Shown here: positions 10,075 to 18,430 of the stretch, piece by piece
How the letters are laid out: each line of letters begins with the position of its first letter
How positions within the stretch are numbered: the first letter of the stretch is position 1
Assembly: GCA_003523185.1 (NCBI GenBank)
Contig: DPGN01000021.1
Location: 17,555-81,554 of the forward strand
DNA: 64,000 nt
Reading direction: 5' to 3'
DNA from: Halieaceae bacterium
GTDB taxonomy: Bacteria; Pseudomonadota; Gammaproteobacteria; Pseudomonadales; Halieaceae
The notes under the pieces: model-generated
What the model saw: the letters and a program-made list of their open reading frames with translations, nothing else
What the model was told of the DNA's origin: nothing
Databases searched by the model: none
Made by a program: the position numbers and the translations under genes

Positions 10075-11223
10075 ATGCGTTTGACGGACTGTCACAACTT
10101 CGCCGATTTTCGGCGCTTGGCCAGTAAGCGCCTACCCGGCCCCATTTTTCACTATATCGACGGTGCCGCCGACGACGAGGTGACTTATCGGCGCAATACC
10201 GAGGCGTACGAGCAGGTAGACCTCGTACCGAATGTGCTGAATGGCGTCGATGCTGTCGACATGTCAGTCGAGGTGATGGGTCAGAAGTTGGCAATGCCCC
10301 TCTACTGTGCGCCGACCGCGCTACAGCGATTGTTTCATCATGAGGGGGAGCGAGCGGTTGCCAAGGCGGCTACGAAGTTTGGCACCATGTTTGGCGTCTC
10401 GTCCCTGGCGACGGTCGCGGTTGAGGAAATTGCCGAGCTCGCGCCAGGCCCCAAAATGTTCCAGTTCTACTTCCATAAAGATCGGGGCCTGAACGATGCG
10501 TTACTTGAGCGAGCACGCGCTGCGAACTTCAACGTCATGGCGCTAACGGTGGACACCATCACGGGCGGCAATCGGGAGCGCGATCTTAGAACCGGATTCA
10601 CATCGCCGCCTCGGCTAAATCTCCAATCGGCATGGAGTTTTGCGACACACCCCGCTTGGGCTTGGAATTTCTTTACCAAAGAAAAGTTCGATATGCCGCA
10701 TCTCTCGAGTCACGTAGAGCAGGGCACTAACGTGGCGGTCTCGGTGGGTGAGTATTTTTCCAGCATGTTAGATCCGACGATGTCTTGGAAGGATGCCGAG
10801 AAGCTCTGCTCACAATGGAACGGACAATTTGCCTTGAAGGGCATCATGTCCGTTGAAGATGCTAAGCGAGCTGTGGACATCGGTTGCACCGGGATCATGG
10901 TGTCGAATCACGGCGGGCGACAGCTGGATGGTTCGCGCGCCCCCTTTGATCAGTTGGCCGAAATTTGTGACGCGGTGGGTGATCAAATTGACGTTGTTTG
11001 TGAGGGCGGTATTCAGCGAGGAACGCATGTCCTTAAGGCGTTATCGGTTGGTGCCAAGGCAGTTTCTGGCGGTCGCCTGTATCTTTATGCGCTCGCTGCA
11101 GCGGGACAGCTCGGAGTGGAGCGAGCACTGGGGAACCTGAAGGCTGAGATAGAGCGTGACATGCGCTTGATGGGTGTGGGTCGTGTCAGTGAGCTGAGTC
11201 GCGACAACTTACGCTCTCGATGA
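10075..11223 (+). CDS. FMN-dependent alpha-hydroxy-acid oxidase/dehydrogenase
   Basis: A 382-residue member of the lactate dehydrogenase (LldD), glycolate oxidase and mandelate dehydrogenase family. The active-site motif SNHGGRQLDG (277-286) supplies catalytic His279 and Arg282; Lys255 contacts the flavin, and GGIQRG and VSGGRLYLYA form the FMN phosphate site. It oxidises an L-2-hydroxy acid to a 2-oxo acid, passing electrons to quinone, cytochrome or oxygen. The ATG at 10075 follows ACAGGAAATGTGTA; a longer in-frame start would add 30 residues with a Cys/Arg-rich leader unlike the family. L-lactate is the likeliest substrate, but the sequence does not prove it. Confidence 0.9.
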   Translation: MRLTDCHNFADFRRLASKRLPGPIFHYIDGAADDEVTYRRNTEAYEQVDLVPNVLNGVDAVDMSVEVMGQKLAMPLYCAPTALQRLFHHEGERAVAKAATKFGTMFGVSSLATVAVEEIAELAPGPKMFQFYFHKDRGLNDALLERARAANFNVMALTVDTITGGNRERDLRTGFTSPPRLNLQSAWSFATHPAWAWNFFTKEKFDMPHLSSHVEQGTNVAVSVGEYFSSMLDPTMSWKDAEKLCSQWNGQFALKGIMSVEDAKRAVDIGCTGIMVSNHGGRQLDGSRAPFDQLAEICDAVGDQIDVVCEGGIQRGTHVLKALSVGAKAVSGGRLYLYALAAAGQLGVERALGNLKAEIERDMRLMGVGRVSELSRDNLRSR

Positions 11224-11257
11224 GCCTTCCCTCGATGACTGCTCTGGGTAATAGCAG

Positions 11258-12031
11258 ATGAGCGTTTATGATTTCAATCAGCGAGCATGGGACCGGTTGG
11301 TCGAGTCGGGTAATCGCTGGACGGTCCCTGTCAGTAGTGAAGCTATTGCAAAAGCGAGAGATGGCGATTGGCAGTTGGTGCTGACGCCATCACTTCCGGT
11401 GCCGGCGTCATGGTTTCCATCACTGACAGGTTGCCGCGTCCTTTGCCTCGCATCAGGCGGGGGGCAGCAGGGTCCTATCCTGGCCGCAGCCGGTGCCAAC
11501 GTGACCGTTTTTGATGCCTCCGAGAAGCAGCTGTCACAGGATCGATTAGTTGCTCATCGCGACGGGCTCTCGCTTGAAACTATTCAGGGCGACATGGCCG
11601 ATTTGTCGTGTTTTGAAGGCAGCGTCTTCGATTTTATTTTTCACCCATGCTCAAATTGCTTTGCCGAAGATATCCGGCCCGTATGGCGCGAGGCCTATCG
11701 TGTCTTGCGTCCCGGTGGATCTATCGTCAGTGGTTTCGTGAAGCCGATTCACGGACTGTTTGATCCCGATCTTGAGAAGCAGGGAACGTTTCAGTTGAAG
11801 TTTTCCATGCCTCATTCTGACTTGAAGCTCAGCGATGAAGAGCGCGAGAACTGGTTCGGATCGGATGCCCCCATTGAGTTTGTGCACTCGCTGGAAGATC
11901 AACTGGGTGGTCAGCTCGATGCGGGTTTCTTGATTGCCGGTCTGTACGAGGATGACTGGGGTGGCAGTGAGCCCATCGATCAGTTCATAAAAAGTTTTGT
12001 TGCTGTGAGAGCGATTAAGCCGACCACTTAA
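11258..12031 (+). CDS. class I SAM-dependent methyltransferase
   Basis: A 257-residue methyltransferase. LCLASGGGQQG near residue 62 is SAM-binding motif I, VFDASEKQL is motif II with the acidic ribose-binding residue, and FIFHPCSNCF and AYRVLRPGG correspond to the later motifs of the Methyltransf_11 type. It lies 34 bases after the alpha-hydroxy-acid oxidase gene, so the two may be co-transcribed. No strong ribosome site precedes the ATG, which fits translation coupled to the upstream gene. The methyl acceptor is not deducible. Confidence 0.85.
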   Translation: MSVYDFNQRAWDRLVESGNRWTVPVSSEAIAKARDGDWQLVLTPSLPVPASWFPSLTGCRVLCLASGGGQQGPILAAAGANVTVFDASEKQLSQDRLVAHRDGLSLETIQGDMADLSCFEGSVFDFIFHPCSNCFAEDIRPVWREAYRVLRPGGSIVSGFVKPIHGLFDPDLEKQGTFQLKFSMPHSDLKLSDEERENWFGSDAPIEFVHSLEDQLGGQLDAGFLIAGLYEDDWGGSEPIDQFIKSFVAVRAIKPTT

Positions 12032-12051
12032 GCAACTGACCACGCAACTGA

Positions 12052-12999
12052 CTAAGCACCTGAAAATCGATCGGTCGCCGCGACTAATGCACTGGCGTTG
12101 GCCGGATCGAAAGCAGAGTGACCCGCATTCGCAATCATGTGGAAGTTCGCTTCGGGCCAGGCTCGATGCAGTTCCCAGGCCGTTGTGGGTGGGCAAACAA
12201 CGTCGTAACGGCCCTGAACGATCTCGGTAGGTATATGACGAATTGCGTCGATGTTCTCGAGTAACTGATTAGGCGAATCGAAAAACCCACCATTCACGAA
12301 GTAATGACACTCGATGCGTGCCATCGCCAGTGCAGCTTCTGGCTCGTCTAATTTTTCCATAAAGTCGGCGTTCTGATGTAGGAAGCTGGTAGATGCTTCC
12401 CAGACAGACCAGGCACGAGCTGCTGCGAGGCGTTCGGTTTCGTCATCGCTAATCAGACGCTTATGGAAGGCGGTGACGAGATCCGATCGCTCATCTTCTG
12501 GAATCGGTGCCAGATAGTTTTGCCAGGTGTCCGGATACAGCGAGCTCGCACCTTCTTGGTAGAACCAACGTATCTCTTCCGGACGGAGTAGGAATATGCC
12601 TCGTAGCACCAGTTCGGTGACCCGCTCAGGATGTTTTTGCGCGTAGGCAAGACTGAGTGTGCTGCCCCACGATCCGCCGAAAACCAACCATTGATCAATG
12701 CCAAGTTCCTCGCGCAGTTGTTCCATATCGGCAATGAGATGCCAGGTCGTGTTCGCGTCCAATGAGGCATGCGGGGTTGAGTGACCGCAGCCGCGTTGGT
12801 CAAAGAGAACAATGCGATAGCGCTCAGGATTAAAGAACTGCCTTGCTGCGGGTGACGCCCCCCCACCAGGGCCACCGTGCACGAAGACACAGGGTTTACC
12901 CGCAGGATTTCCGCTCTCTTCGAAATAGATTGAGTGACCATCACCTACCGACAGATATCCGGTTCGATAGGGTTCTAAGGGTGGATAGAGGCTGGGCAT
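12052..12999 (-). CDS. pip: proline iminopeptidase (peptidase S33)
   Basis: A 315-residue alpha/beta-hydrolase peptidase releasing N-terminal proline from peptides. HGGPGGG (41-47) forms the oxyanion site, GGSWGS holds nucleophile Ser110, and NAGHSAFDP near the C terminus carries the catalytic His. Length and motif spacing match bacterial Pip (about 315 residues). There is no signal peptide, so it acts in the cytoplasm on imported peptides. GGAGAACTC precedes the ATG. It converges on the methyltransferase gene with a 20-base gap. Confidence 0.93.
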   Translation of the reverse strand: MPSLYPPLEPYRTGYLSVGDGHSIYFEESGNPAGKPCVFVHGGPGGGASPAARQFFNPERYRIVLFDQRGCGHSTPHASLDANTTWHLIADMEQLREELGIDQWLVFGGSWGSTLSLAYAQKHPERVTELVLRGIFLLRPEEIRWFYQEGASSLYPDTWQNYLAPIPEDERSDLVTAFHKRLISDDETERLAAARAWSVWEASTSFLHQNADFMEKLDEPEAALAMARIECHYFVNGGFFDSPNQLLENIDAIRHIPTEIVQGRYDVVCPPTTAWELHRAWPEANFHMIANAGHSAFDPANASALVAATDRFSGA

Positions 13000-13087
13000 C
13001 AGTGAGTTCTCCGTGACTGAGGCCCGCAGTGTACTGTTCTTGTGGTGTTTTGCACGATGAGCCTGTGACGCATTTGAGCGGATTTCT

Positions 13088-13117
13088 TTGATTTCTAGTG
13101 CTAGCTGGGAGTATCTT
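13088..13117 (+). promoter_or_regulatory. candidate sigma-70 promoter of the DUF5117 protease
   Basis: TTGATT (13088-13093) and TATCTT (13112-13117) are 18 bp apart, each four of six matches to consensus, and lie about 80 bases before the protease start codon. The match is moderate only. Confidence 0.25.
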
Positions 13118-13199
13118 GATCCGCCTCGTTGAGCGCTCGAGGGGGCCTCGTTCTCGTCGCCCGTAAAGCGTTCACGTTACTCACAAAAAAGGAAAGAAC

Positions 13200-15833
13200 A
13201 TGAAGCCTATTGATCTTTGGAAGCTGCTGCTGGTGCTTCCTCTGACATTCACACTCTCTACACCTGTTTTTGCCGAGGATGCGCCTGCGGCGCCTGAGGC
13301 CAAAGAGACCGCGCCTGCGGCTGAGGAAGCCACGGCGTCATCAGATGATGACGGGGGGGAAGCGCAGGAGGAAGAAGAGAAGCCGAAGACTATTGCTGAG
13401 CTGACGGAAGAAGCTGATCGATATGACGGCCTTTTCACGCTCTTCAGGGACCCCAAGACGGGTGCGACCAAAATGCTGATTGCCGGCGATCAGATCAACA
13501 AGGAGTTTATCTACTTCAAGCACACCATGAATGGCGTGGTTGATGCCGGTGCATTCACTGGGTCGTATGGTGACCAGTTTATTTTCACCATTGAGCGCCG
13601 CTTCGACAAAGTCGAGTTTGTGCGCCAGAACACGGCTTACTATTTTGACCCGGACAACGCGATTTCCCGCGCGTCTGATAAGAACATTTCTCGAGCGGTA
13701 CTTGCGGTCTTACCCATTGCTGCCCAAGACGAGGCGTCAGGAGATATTCTGATCGATGCGGACTCGCTGTTCCTATCCGAAACCTTTGCCACCGTGGTTC
13801 GCAGCCGAGGTGGAGATGATGACGACAGTGACCGATTCCGAGTGGGTAAAATGGACTCCGAGAAGAGCCAGATCCTTGCGCTGAAAAATTATCCTGAAAA
13901 CTCGGCTGTGGAAGTCGAGTACGTCTTTAATAATCCGGCGCCGAAAAACGGTGGCAGCGATGCGGTGACTGATGCGCGCAATGTGTCGATCACGGTGCTG
14001 CACACCTTGATTGCGGTGCCCGAAAACGATTATCAGCCCCGATTTGCCGATGCCAGACTCGGGTCGTTTAACGTGCAGGTGACCGACCTTACCTCGACTG
14101 ATTCAGCGCCTTACCGAGATTTGCTGGAGCGTTGGCACCTAGTCAAGCAAGACCCATCAGCTGAGATTTCTGATCCTGTTGAGCCCATCACCTGGTGGAT
14201 CGAAAACACAACGCCGGTTGAGTGGCGTGACCTGATCCGTGACGCGGCACTGGAGTGGAATAAGGCGTTCGAGCATGCCGGCTTTAGCAACGCAATGGCG
14301 GTCAAAGTGCAGCCTGATGATGCGGACTGGGATGCGGGCGACATTCGTTACAACGTGCTTCGCTGGACATCATCGCCCCGACCACCGTTTGGTGGTTACG
14401 GCCCGAGCTTCTCCAATCCTCGCACGGGGCAGTTGCTGGGTGCAGATATCATGCTCGAGTACTCCTTCTTGAACCGCTCCAAATTGACGCGTGAGCTTAT
14501 TCAGGGGGAGGCGGTCGAGCCAATGATGATCGACGGCCACGATGCGCGGCTCTGCTCGGTTGGTCGAACGATCGCTGAAGGCGGTTTGATGGCAGAGATT
14601 GCACTTCAGATGACGGGTGGCGACGCTCCGATCGAGGAGCAGCTCAAGCGCGACCGTATGTACTACCTCATCCTTCACGAGCTCGGGCATACGCTGGGTA
14701 TGAACCACAACATGAAAGCGACTCAGTTGCTGTCACCTGAGGAGCTCGAGGACCCAGCGGTACTGGAGTCGGGCATCATCTCGGGCTCGGTGATGGACTA
14801 TCCTGCCGTCAACTACGCGCCAAACCGTGAAGATCAAACACTGTTTTATACGATTGCCCCCGGTCCCTATGACGACTGGTATATCGAGTATGCGTATTCA
14901 CCCGGTTTGGAAGATGCTGACGCCGAAGCGGCAAGACTCGAGGCTATCGCTGCGCGCTCGTCAGAACCTGCACTAGCATTCGGGAACGACGCCGACGATA
15001 TGCGTCGCCCCGGAACCGGCATAGATCCCAGGGTCAACATTTACGACAATAGCTCAGACTCCATTGCCTATGCATCGAATCAGATGCGAATCATGCATGA
15101 CGCGCTGAATAAGACGGCTGATTGGACACCTGATGAGGGTGACTCCTACGAAGATGTTGTCGATGGCGTTGCCTTATTGGTTCGTTTCTGGGGTCTCAAC
15201 GCTGGCGTCATTTCGCGCTGGGTTGGTGGCGTCTACGTTGACCGAGCGGTTGTTGGTCAAGAAGGTGCGACGGAGCCCTTTATTCCGGTTGAGCGAGACC
15301 GGCAGAAAGAGGCTATGGCAACGCTCGCTGAGCAACTGTTTGGTCCCGATGCGTTTGACGTTGATGGCGGCCTATGGCGTCAGGCAGCGCCCGAGCGACG
15401 TGGGTTTGAGCACGGCGGGACAACTGAGGATCCCAAAGTTCACCGTGCTGTTCTGTCGGCCCAGCAGCGAGTCCTTGATCACTTGCTCCATCCAACGGTG
15501 CTTAAGCGAATCACGGACACCGAACTGTACGGAAACGAGTATCCGCTGGTCGAAGTCTTCGAAGATCTGACGGATGCAGTATTCGAGGCGGATGCAAAAG
15601 GCAGCGTTAACAGTTTCCGGCGCAATCTGCAGGCAGAGTACGTCGACCGGTTAGCCATGATGGCGAGCGAAAAGGGTGCGGCTAAGTATCACAGCACAGC
15701 GCAAGCACTTGCCGTTCTGACGCTGTCAGAACTCCGCGATCAATTAGCGAGTAAGCGCCGAGGCGATCGCGTCTCTCAAGCGCACGCCAAGTTGTTGGTT
15801 ATGAATATCGATCGTGCACTGGACGACGATTGA
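13200..15833 (+). CDS. exported zinc-dependent metalloprotease, DUF5117/DUF5118 family
   Basis: An 877-residue exported protein. Residues 1-25 are a Sec signal peptide (cleavage near VFA), followed by a low-complexity Ala/Glu/Asp linker (26-65). The zinc-binding motif HELGHTLGMNH places ligands at His493, His497 and His503 with catalytic Glu494, the extended HExxHxxGxxH signature of metzincin-like enzymes. The flanks match the arrangement of the DUF5117 and DUF4953 proteins that carry this motif. It is expected to act in the periplasm or at the outer membrane; the substrate is unknown. AAAAAAGGAAAG precedes the ATG. Together with the M14, S33 and M1 peptidases nearby it suggests active use of peptides. 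Confidence 0.9.
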   Translation: MKPIDLWKLLLVLPLTFTLSTPVFAEDAPAAPEAKETAPAAEEATASSDDDGGEAQEEEEKPKTIAELTEEADRYDGLFTLFRDPKTGATKMLIAGDQINKEFIYFKHTMNGVVDAGAFTGSYGDQFIFTIERRFDKVEFVRQNTAYYFDPDNAISRASDKNISRAVLAVLPIAAQDEASGDILIDADSLFLSETFATVVRSRGGDDDDSDRFRVGKMDSEKSQILALKNYPENSAVEVEYVFNNPAPKNGGSDAVTDARNVSITVLHTLIAVPENDYQPRFADARLGSFNVQVTDLTSTDSAPYRDLLERWHLVKQDPSAEISDPVEPITWWIENTTPVEWRDLIRDAALEWNKAFEHAGFSNAMAVKVQPDDADWDAGDIRYNVLRWTSSPRPPFGGYGPSFSNPRTGQLLGADIMLEYSFLNRSKLTRELIQGEAVEPMMIDGHDARLCSVGRTIAEGGLMAEIALQMTGGDAPIEEQLKRDRMYYLILHELGHTLGMNHNMKATQLLSPEELEDPAVLESGIISGSVMDYPAVNYAPNREDQTLFYTIAPGPYDDWYIEYAYSPGLEDADAEAARLEAIAARSSEPALAFGNDADDMRRPGTGIDPRVNIYDNSSDSIAYASNQMRIMHDALNKTADWTPDEGDSYEDVVDGVALLVRFWGLNAGVISRWVGGVYVDRAVVGQEGATEPFIPVERDRQKEAMATLAEQLFGPDAFDVDGGLWRQAAPERRGFEHGGTTEDPKVHRAVLSAQQRVLDHLLHPTVLKRITDTELYGNEYPLVEVFEDLTDAVFEADAKGSVNSFRRNLQAEYVDRLAMMASEKGAAKYHSTAQALAVLTLSELRDQLASKRRGDRVSQAHAKLLVMNIDRALDDD

Positions 15834-15844
15834 TTAAGACTAGG

Positions 15845-15869
15845 CTGGGAGTGCTTCTAGCGCTCCCGG
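15845..15869. terminator. hairpin between convergent genes
   Basis: GGGAGTGCT, loop TCT, AGCGCTCCC forms a 9-bp stem with one G-U pair, extendable by two more pairs. It begins 12 bases after the DUF5117 protease stop and overlaps the stop codon of the DUF3237 gene on the other strand. No T run follows on the plus strand, so a terminator role is plausible but not certain. Confidence 0.45.
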
Positions 15870-16336
15870 CCGATTACAAAAAAGTCATAGGTGGGGTTAA
15901 AGCCTGATTGCTTGCCTGTGCCCACAACAATGGCATCCTCGAGCCAACGCAGTGACTCGTCTCCGGTTTCAAGCCTTGCGACCACAGTTAGGTCATAGCT
16001 CTCTGGTGCAAGCTCTGTGCCTGAGGCTAATGCCTTCAAAGCCTCAGCGTTAGCAACGAACTGACCTTCGTAGCTCAGGTATATGTGTGCGCCGCGGTCT
16101 GTTTCGAGGCAAAGCCTCACGTCTATTTTCATGACGCCGTCGTTGCGGAAGATCACCCAATCAGCACCACCAGGCAAAACCTTTCCGCTCAGTTTCGCCC
16201 CCTCGAAGTGGCCCCCTTTTATCGGTGCTATCGTGCGACGGCCTTTGGTTGTCATGCCGATGGGGAGCGAACTCGCTGAATCGACATCGAGTTGAAGCGT
16301 CATTAGATGTTGGTAGGGAACTTTTGAAGAGGTCAT
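15857..16336 (-). CDS. DUF3237 family protein
   Basis: A 159-residue protein of the DUF3237 family: a small beta-barrel-like protein with LMTLQLDVD, TTKGRRTIAPIKGGHFEG and a C-terminal PTYDFFVIGR strand. The function of the family is unknown; members often lie beside oxygenase genes. Here it starts 5 bases after the stop of the Rieske oxygenase gene, so the two are surely co-transcribed and may act in one pathway. I prefer the ATG at 16336; a TTG nine bases upstream would make the genes overlap. The gene ends inside a hairpin shared with the converging protease gene. Confidence 0.85.
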   Translation of the reverse strand: MTSSKVPYQHLMTLQLDVDSASSLPIGMTTKGRRTIAPIKGGHFEGAKLSGKVLPGGADWVIFRNDGVMKIDVRLCLETDRGAHIYLSYEGQFVANAEALKALASGTELAPESYDLTVVARLETGDESLRWLEDAIVVGTGKQSGFNPTYDFFVIGRER

Positions 16337-16341
16337 AGGGT

Positions 16342-17709
16342 TCAATCCGCGGCCATGTAGGTATCTAGGGTGTTGTGAAAATGCCTGATCCGACTCTCTT
16401 GGTAAGAGGCGAGCGTCACACCCGGTTTTCGTGTTGTGAGTAGACCTCGTTGAATGCGCTTTAGATTGTCCGTGTCCTGATCAACCACCATTGCGGCGGA
16501 TCCCATGGCCTCGACAGTTGACCAGGGCTCTTCTTCAGTAAGCCAGATGATCGGCGCAGGTTGTGGATGGCTGCCATCGTCCGCTTTCGGAAATAGGAAA
16601 AAGATTTCCATAATTGAGCGATAGGGATCGTCACCGTAGGGTCTGAATCGATAGCCAGCTGATAATCCAAGGCCGCCATAAGGCACAAAATTGGGGAATA
16701 CGGTGTATTGGATGAGGTCAATTGCGACTGAGTCTGAAATTTGCGAAAAGTCTCTGCCAGAGCTTGCTGAAATCTTCTTGCGCGCCACATCGGCGAAGTG
16801 AGCTCTTGGACTCTGCCCTTCGGTAGGTTCTACCTTTGACTTAAAAAAAGGTGTGTCACGTTCCATGTATGCCCGAACCGTATCGTCGTCAATATGGGAC
16901 TTGGAGGGACTCGGTACGCCCTGAGCGCTGATCATTCGATTGATGTGCCTCACTCCGGGCCAGGTGTCGTACTGCGTATTGCTGTCTCCGTAGTAGGCAA
17001 CAGTTTGGGGATGGGCAAACGCAACGTGATAGGCCTCGACGAAGGCTTCGGCACACAACTTCCAATTGCAGGGCATCACTTTGGCAACGTGAATAGCTTT
17101 GTAGCGCTCTTCAAGTGCGTAGGCTTTGAAGTGCTCGGGAAGAATCTCGAGATAGTCCAGCAGAGGTTCACACTCGTGGTCGAAGTTGATGAATACGAAA
17201 CCGCCCCAGATATCGACTTGCGCCTCGGGGAGACTGAACTCTTCAAAGTTCACGTGAGTGAAATCCCACGCCTCGGGTACCTGCTTCAAGCAACCGTCTA
17301 AGCCCCAGGTGAATCCATGGAAAGGGCAGCGGAATTGTTTTACGCACCCACCTTCGGTTCTGAGCTGCGTGCCTCGATGAAGGCAGGCGTTGATATATGC
17401 ACGAATATCTCGGAGGTTCGGTCCCGTTCTAACGACAATGAGTGAGTCATTGACGATCTCGTATACGACATGGTCGCCAACATTGGGAATGTCTTCTAAC
17501 CGGCACGCCCACTGCCAGGTTTTTCGCCACACTTTCTCGACTTCCATGTCATGGTAAGCCTTGCTGATGTAGCGATCGATCGAGATGTCCTCGTTACCAA
17601 AGTCTACGTGCGATTCCTGCCTCATGTGTTCGGGAGGCGGGATCACGTCAGATGCCAGAATGTCTTGTAACGATGGTTGTGGCCGTTCGCTTGATGAATT
17701 CGATGACAT
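16342..17709 (-). CDS. Rieske aromatic-ring-hydroxylating oxygenase, alpha subunit
   Basis: A 455-residue Rieske non-haem iron oxygenase alpha subunit. The [2Fe-2S] ligands are Cys109-x-His111 and Cys128-x2-His131; the mononuclear iron site is built by His228 and His233 in EAYHVAFAH plus an Asp in the C-terminal VDQDTDN segment. It should insert oxygen into an organic substrate using electrons from a reductase not present here. Length and motif spacing fit dioxygenase/demethylase alpha subunits; no beta subunit lies next to it, so it is probably a homotrimer type. It heads an operon with a DUF3237 gene and is divergent from a TetR regulator. AGAAGGGC precedes the ATG. Confidence 0.92.
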   Translation of the reverse strand: MSSNSSSERPQPSLQDILASDVIPPPEHMRQESHVDFGNEDISIDRYISKAYHDMEVEKVWRKTWQWACRLEDIPNVGDHVVYEIVNDSLIVVRTGPNLRDIRAYINACLHRGTQLRTEGGCVKQFRCPFHGFTWGLDGCLKQVPEAWDFTHVNFEEFSLPEAQVDIWGGFVFINFDHECEPLLDYLEILPEHFKAYALEERYKAIHVAKVMPCNWKLCAEAFVEAYHVAFAHPQTVAYYGDSNTQYDTWPGVRHINRMISAQGVPSPSKSHIDDDTVRAYMERDTPFFKSKVEPTEGQSPRAHFADVARKKISASSGRDFSQISDSVAIDLIQYTVFPNFVPYGGLGLSAGYRFRPYGDDPYRSIMEIFFLFPKADDGSHPQPAPIIWLTEEEPWSTVEAMGSAAMVVDQDTDNLKRIQRGLLTTRKPGVTLASYQESRIRHFHNTLDTYMAAD

Positions 17710-17732
17710 GTTAGAGCCCTTCTAAAACTTAC

Positions 17733-17750
17733 AAACATTCTGGTCTGTTT
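17733..17750. promoter_or_regulatory. imperfect dyad, candidate TetR operator
   Basis: AAACA and TGTTT flank an 8-base centre. Read on the minus strand, the core ACAGACCAGAATGT is a partial palindrome (four of seven pairs) resembling TetR-family sites. It overlaps the -10 box of the Rieske promoter in the 75-bp gap to the TetR gene, the usual position for a local repressor. Confidence 0.4.
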
Positions 17751-17765
17751 TTTTATTGAAGTCAA
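17737..17765 (-). promoter_or_regulatory. sigma-70 promoter of the Rieske/DUF3237 operon
   Basis: On the minus strand TTGACT (17765-17760) and CAGAAT (17742-17737) are separated by 17 bp. The -35 matches five of six and the -10 four of six consensus bases. It would start transcription near 17730, about 20 bases before the Rieske start codon. Confidence 0.5.
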
Positions 17766-17784
17766 AGGTGATAAGATCGGGCGA

Positions 17785-18393
17785 ATGACTAGCATGAAAA
17801 AAACGCGTAAAAGCCAGCAGGAGCGGAGTGCGTCGACGCGCCATAAATTGCTGAATGCAACACTTCAGATTATCGAGTCAGAGGGTTGGCACCGGGCCAG
17901 CATGCAGCGGATCTGCGAACACGCAGGTGTATCTCGAGGTGCTCAGACACATCACTTTCCCACGCGCGAGAGTTTACTGATTGCGAGTGTCCGGGAGATT
18001 GTAAAGCGCTATCAATCTGATTTGACGGAAGGCCCTAATCGTCTGCAGGGATTACAGGCTTTTTTCGATTTCCTGTGGGATGCGACGTTCAATGACAACT
18101 TACTCATCTGCTGGGTTGAAGCGATGGTTGCAGCGCGAACCGATGAGTCACTTAAGCGGGTTGTCGCCGATACGGATGCTTCCTCACTGACTGCCATGCG
18201 TGCCCTGGGTGCCGAATCGAGCAGCATAAGTGGCACTACCAACGATAAAAACACCTCACGAGTCGAGGATATTGTCGAGCTAACCGTCTATCTGTTGCGC
18301 GGCCTTGTGCTGCAGGAGGGGGTTCATGAGGACCTCTCGGAGAAGCGGCGCCTCTTCGAGCTATGGAAGCAGCTCGTCATTGACGTCACCTGA
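17785..18393 (+). CDS. TetR/AcrR-family transcriptional regulator
   Basis: A 202-residue TetR-type regulator. The N-terminal helix-turn-helix covers about residues 15-62, with the typical RASMQRICEHAGVSRGAQTHHF segment shortened here to its recognisable core ICEHAGVSRG and a following HFPTRESLL helix. The remainder is an all-helical ligand-binding and dimer domain with no recognisable ligand class. It is divergent from the Rieske oxygenase operon, from which it is separated by 75 bp holding a promoter and a dyad; local repression of that operon, relieved by a pathway compound, is the natural inference. The start could be the ATG at 17785 or the one three codons later. Confidence 0.9.
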   Translation: MTSMKKTRKSQQERSASTRHKLLNATLQIIESEGWHRASMQRICEHAGVSRGAQTHHFPTRESLLIASVREIVKRYQSDLTEGPNRLQGLQAFFDFLWDATFNDNLLICWVEAMVAARTDESLKRVVADTDASSLTAMRALGAESSSISGTTNDKNTSRVEDIVELTVYLLRGLVLQEGVHEDLSEKRRLFELWKQLVIDVT

Positions 18394-18430
18394 TTGGGAG
18401 CTGCCGCCAAGATCTTCAGTTAATAGCGAC

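Noticed and set aside
11651..12196. A 181-codon minus-strand frame across the methyltransferase/iminopeptidase junction
   Set aside because: It overlaps two clear genes in other frames and its translation is Cys/Arg/Ser-rich without family resemblance.
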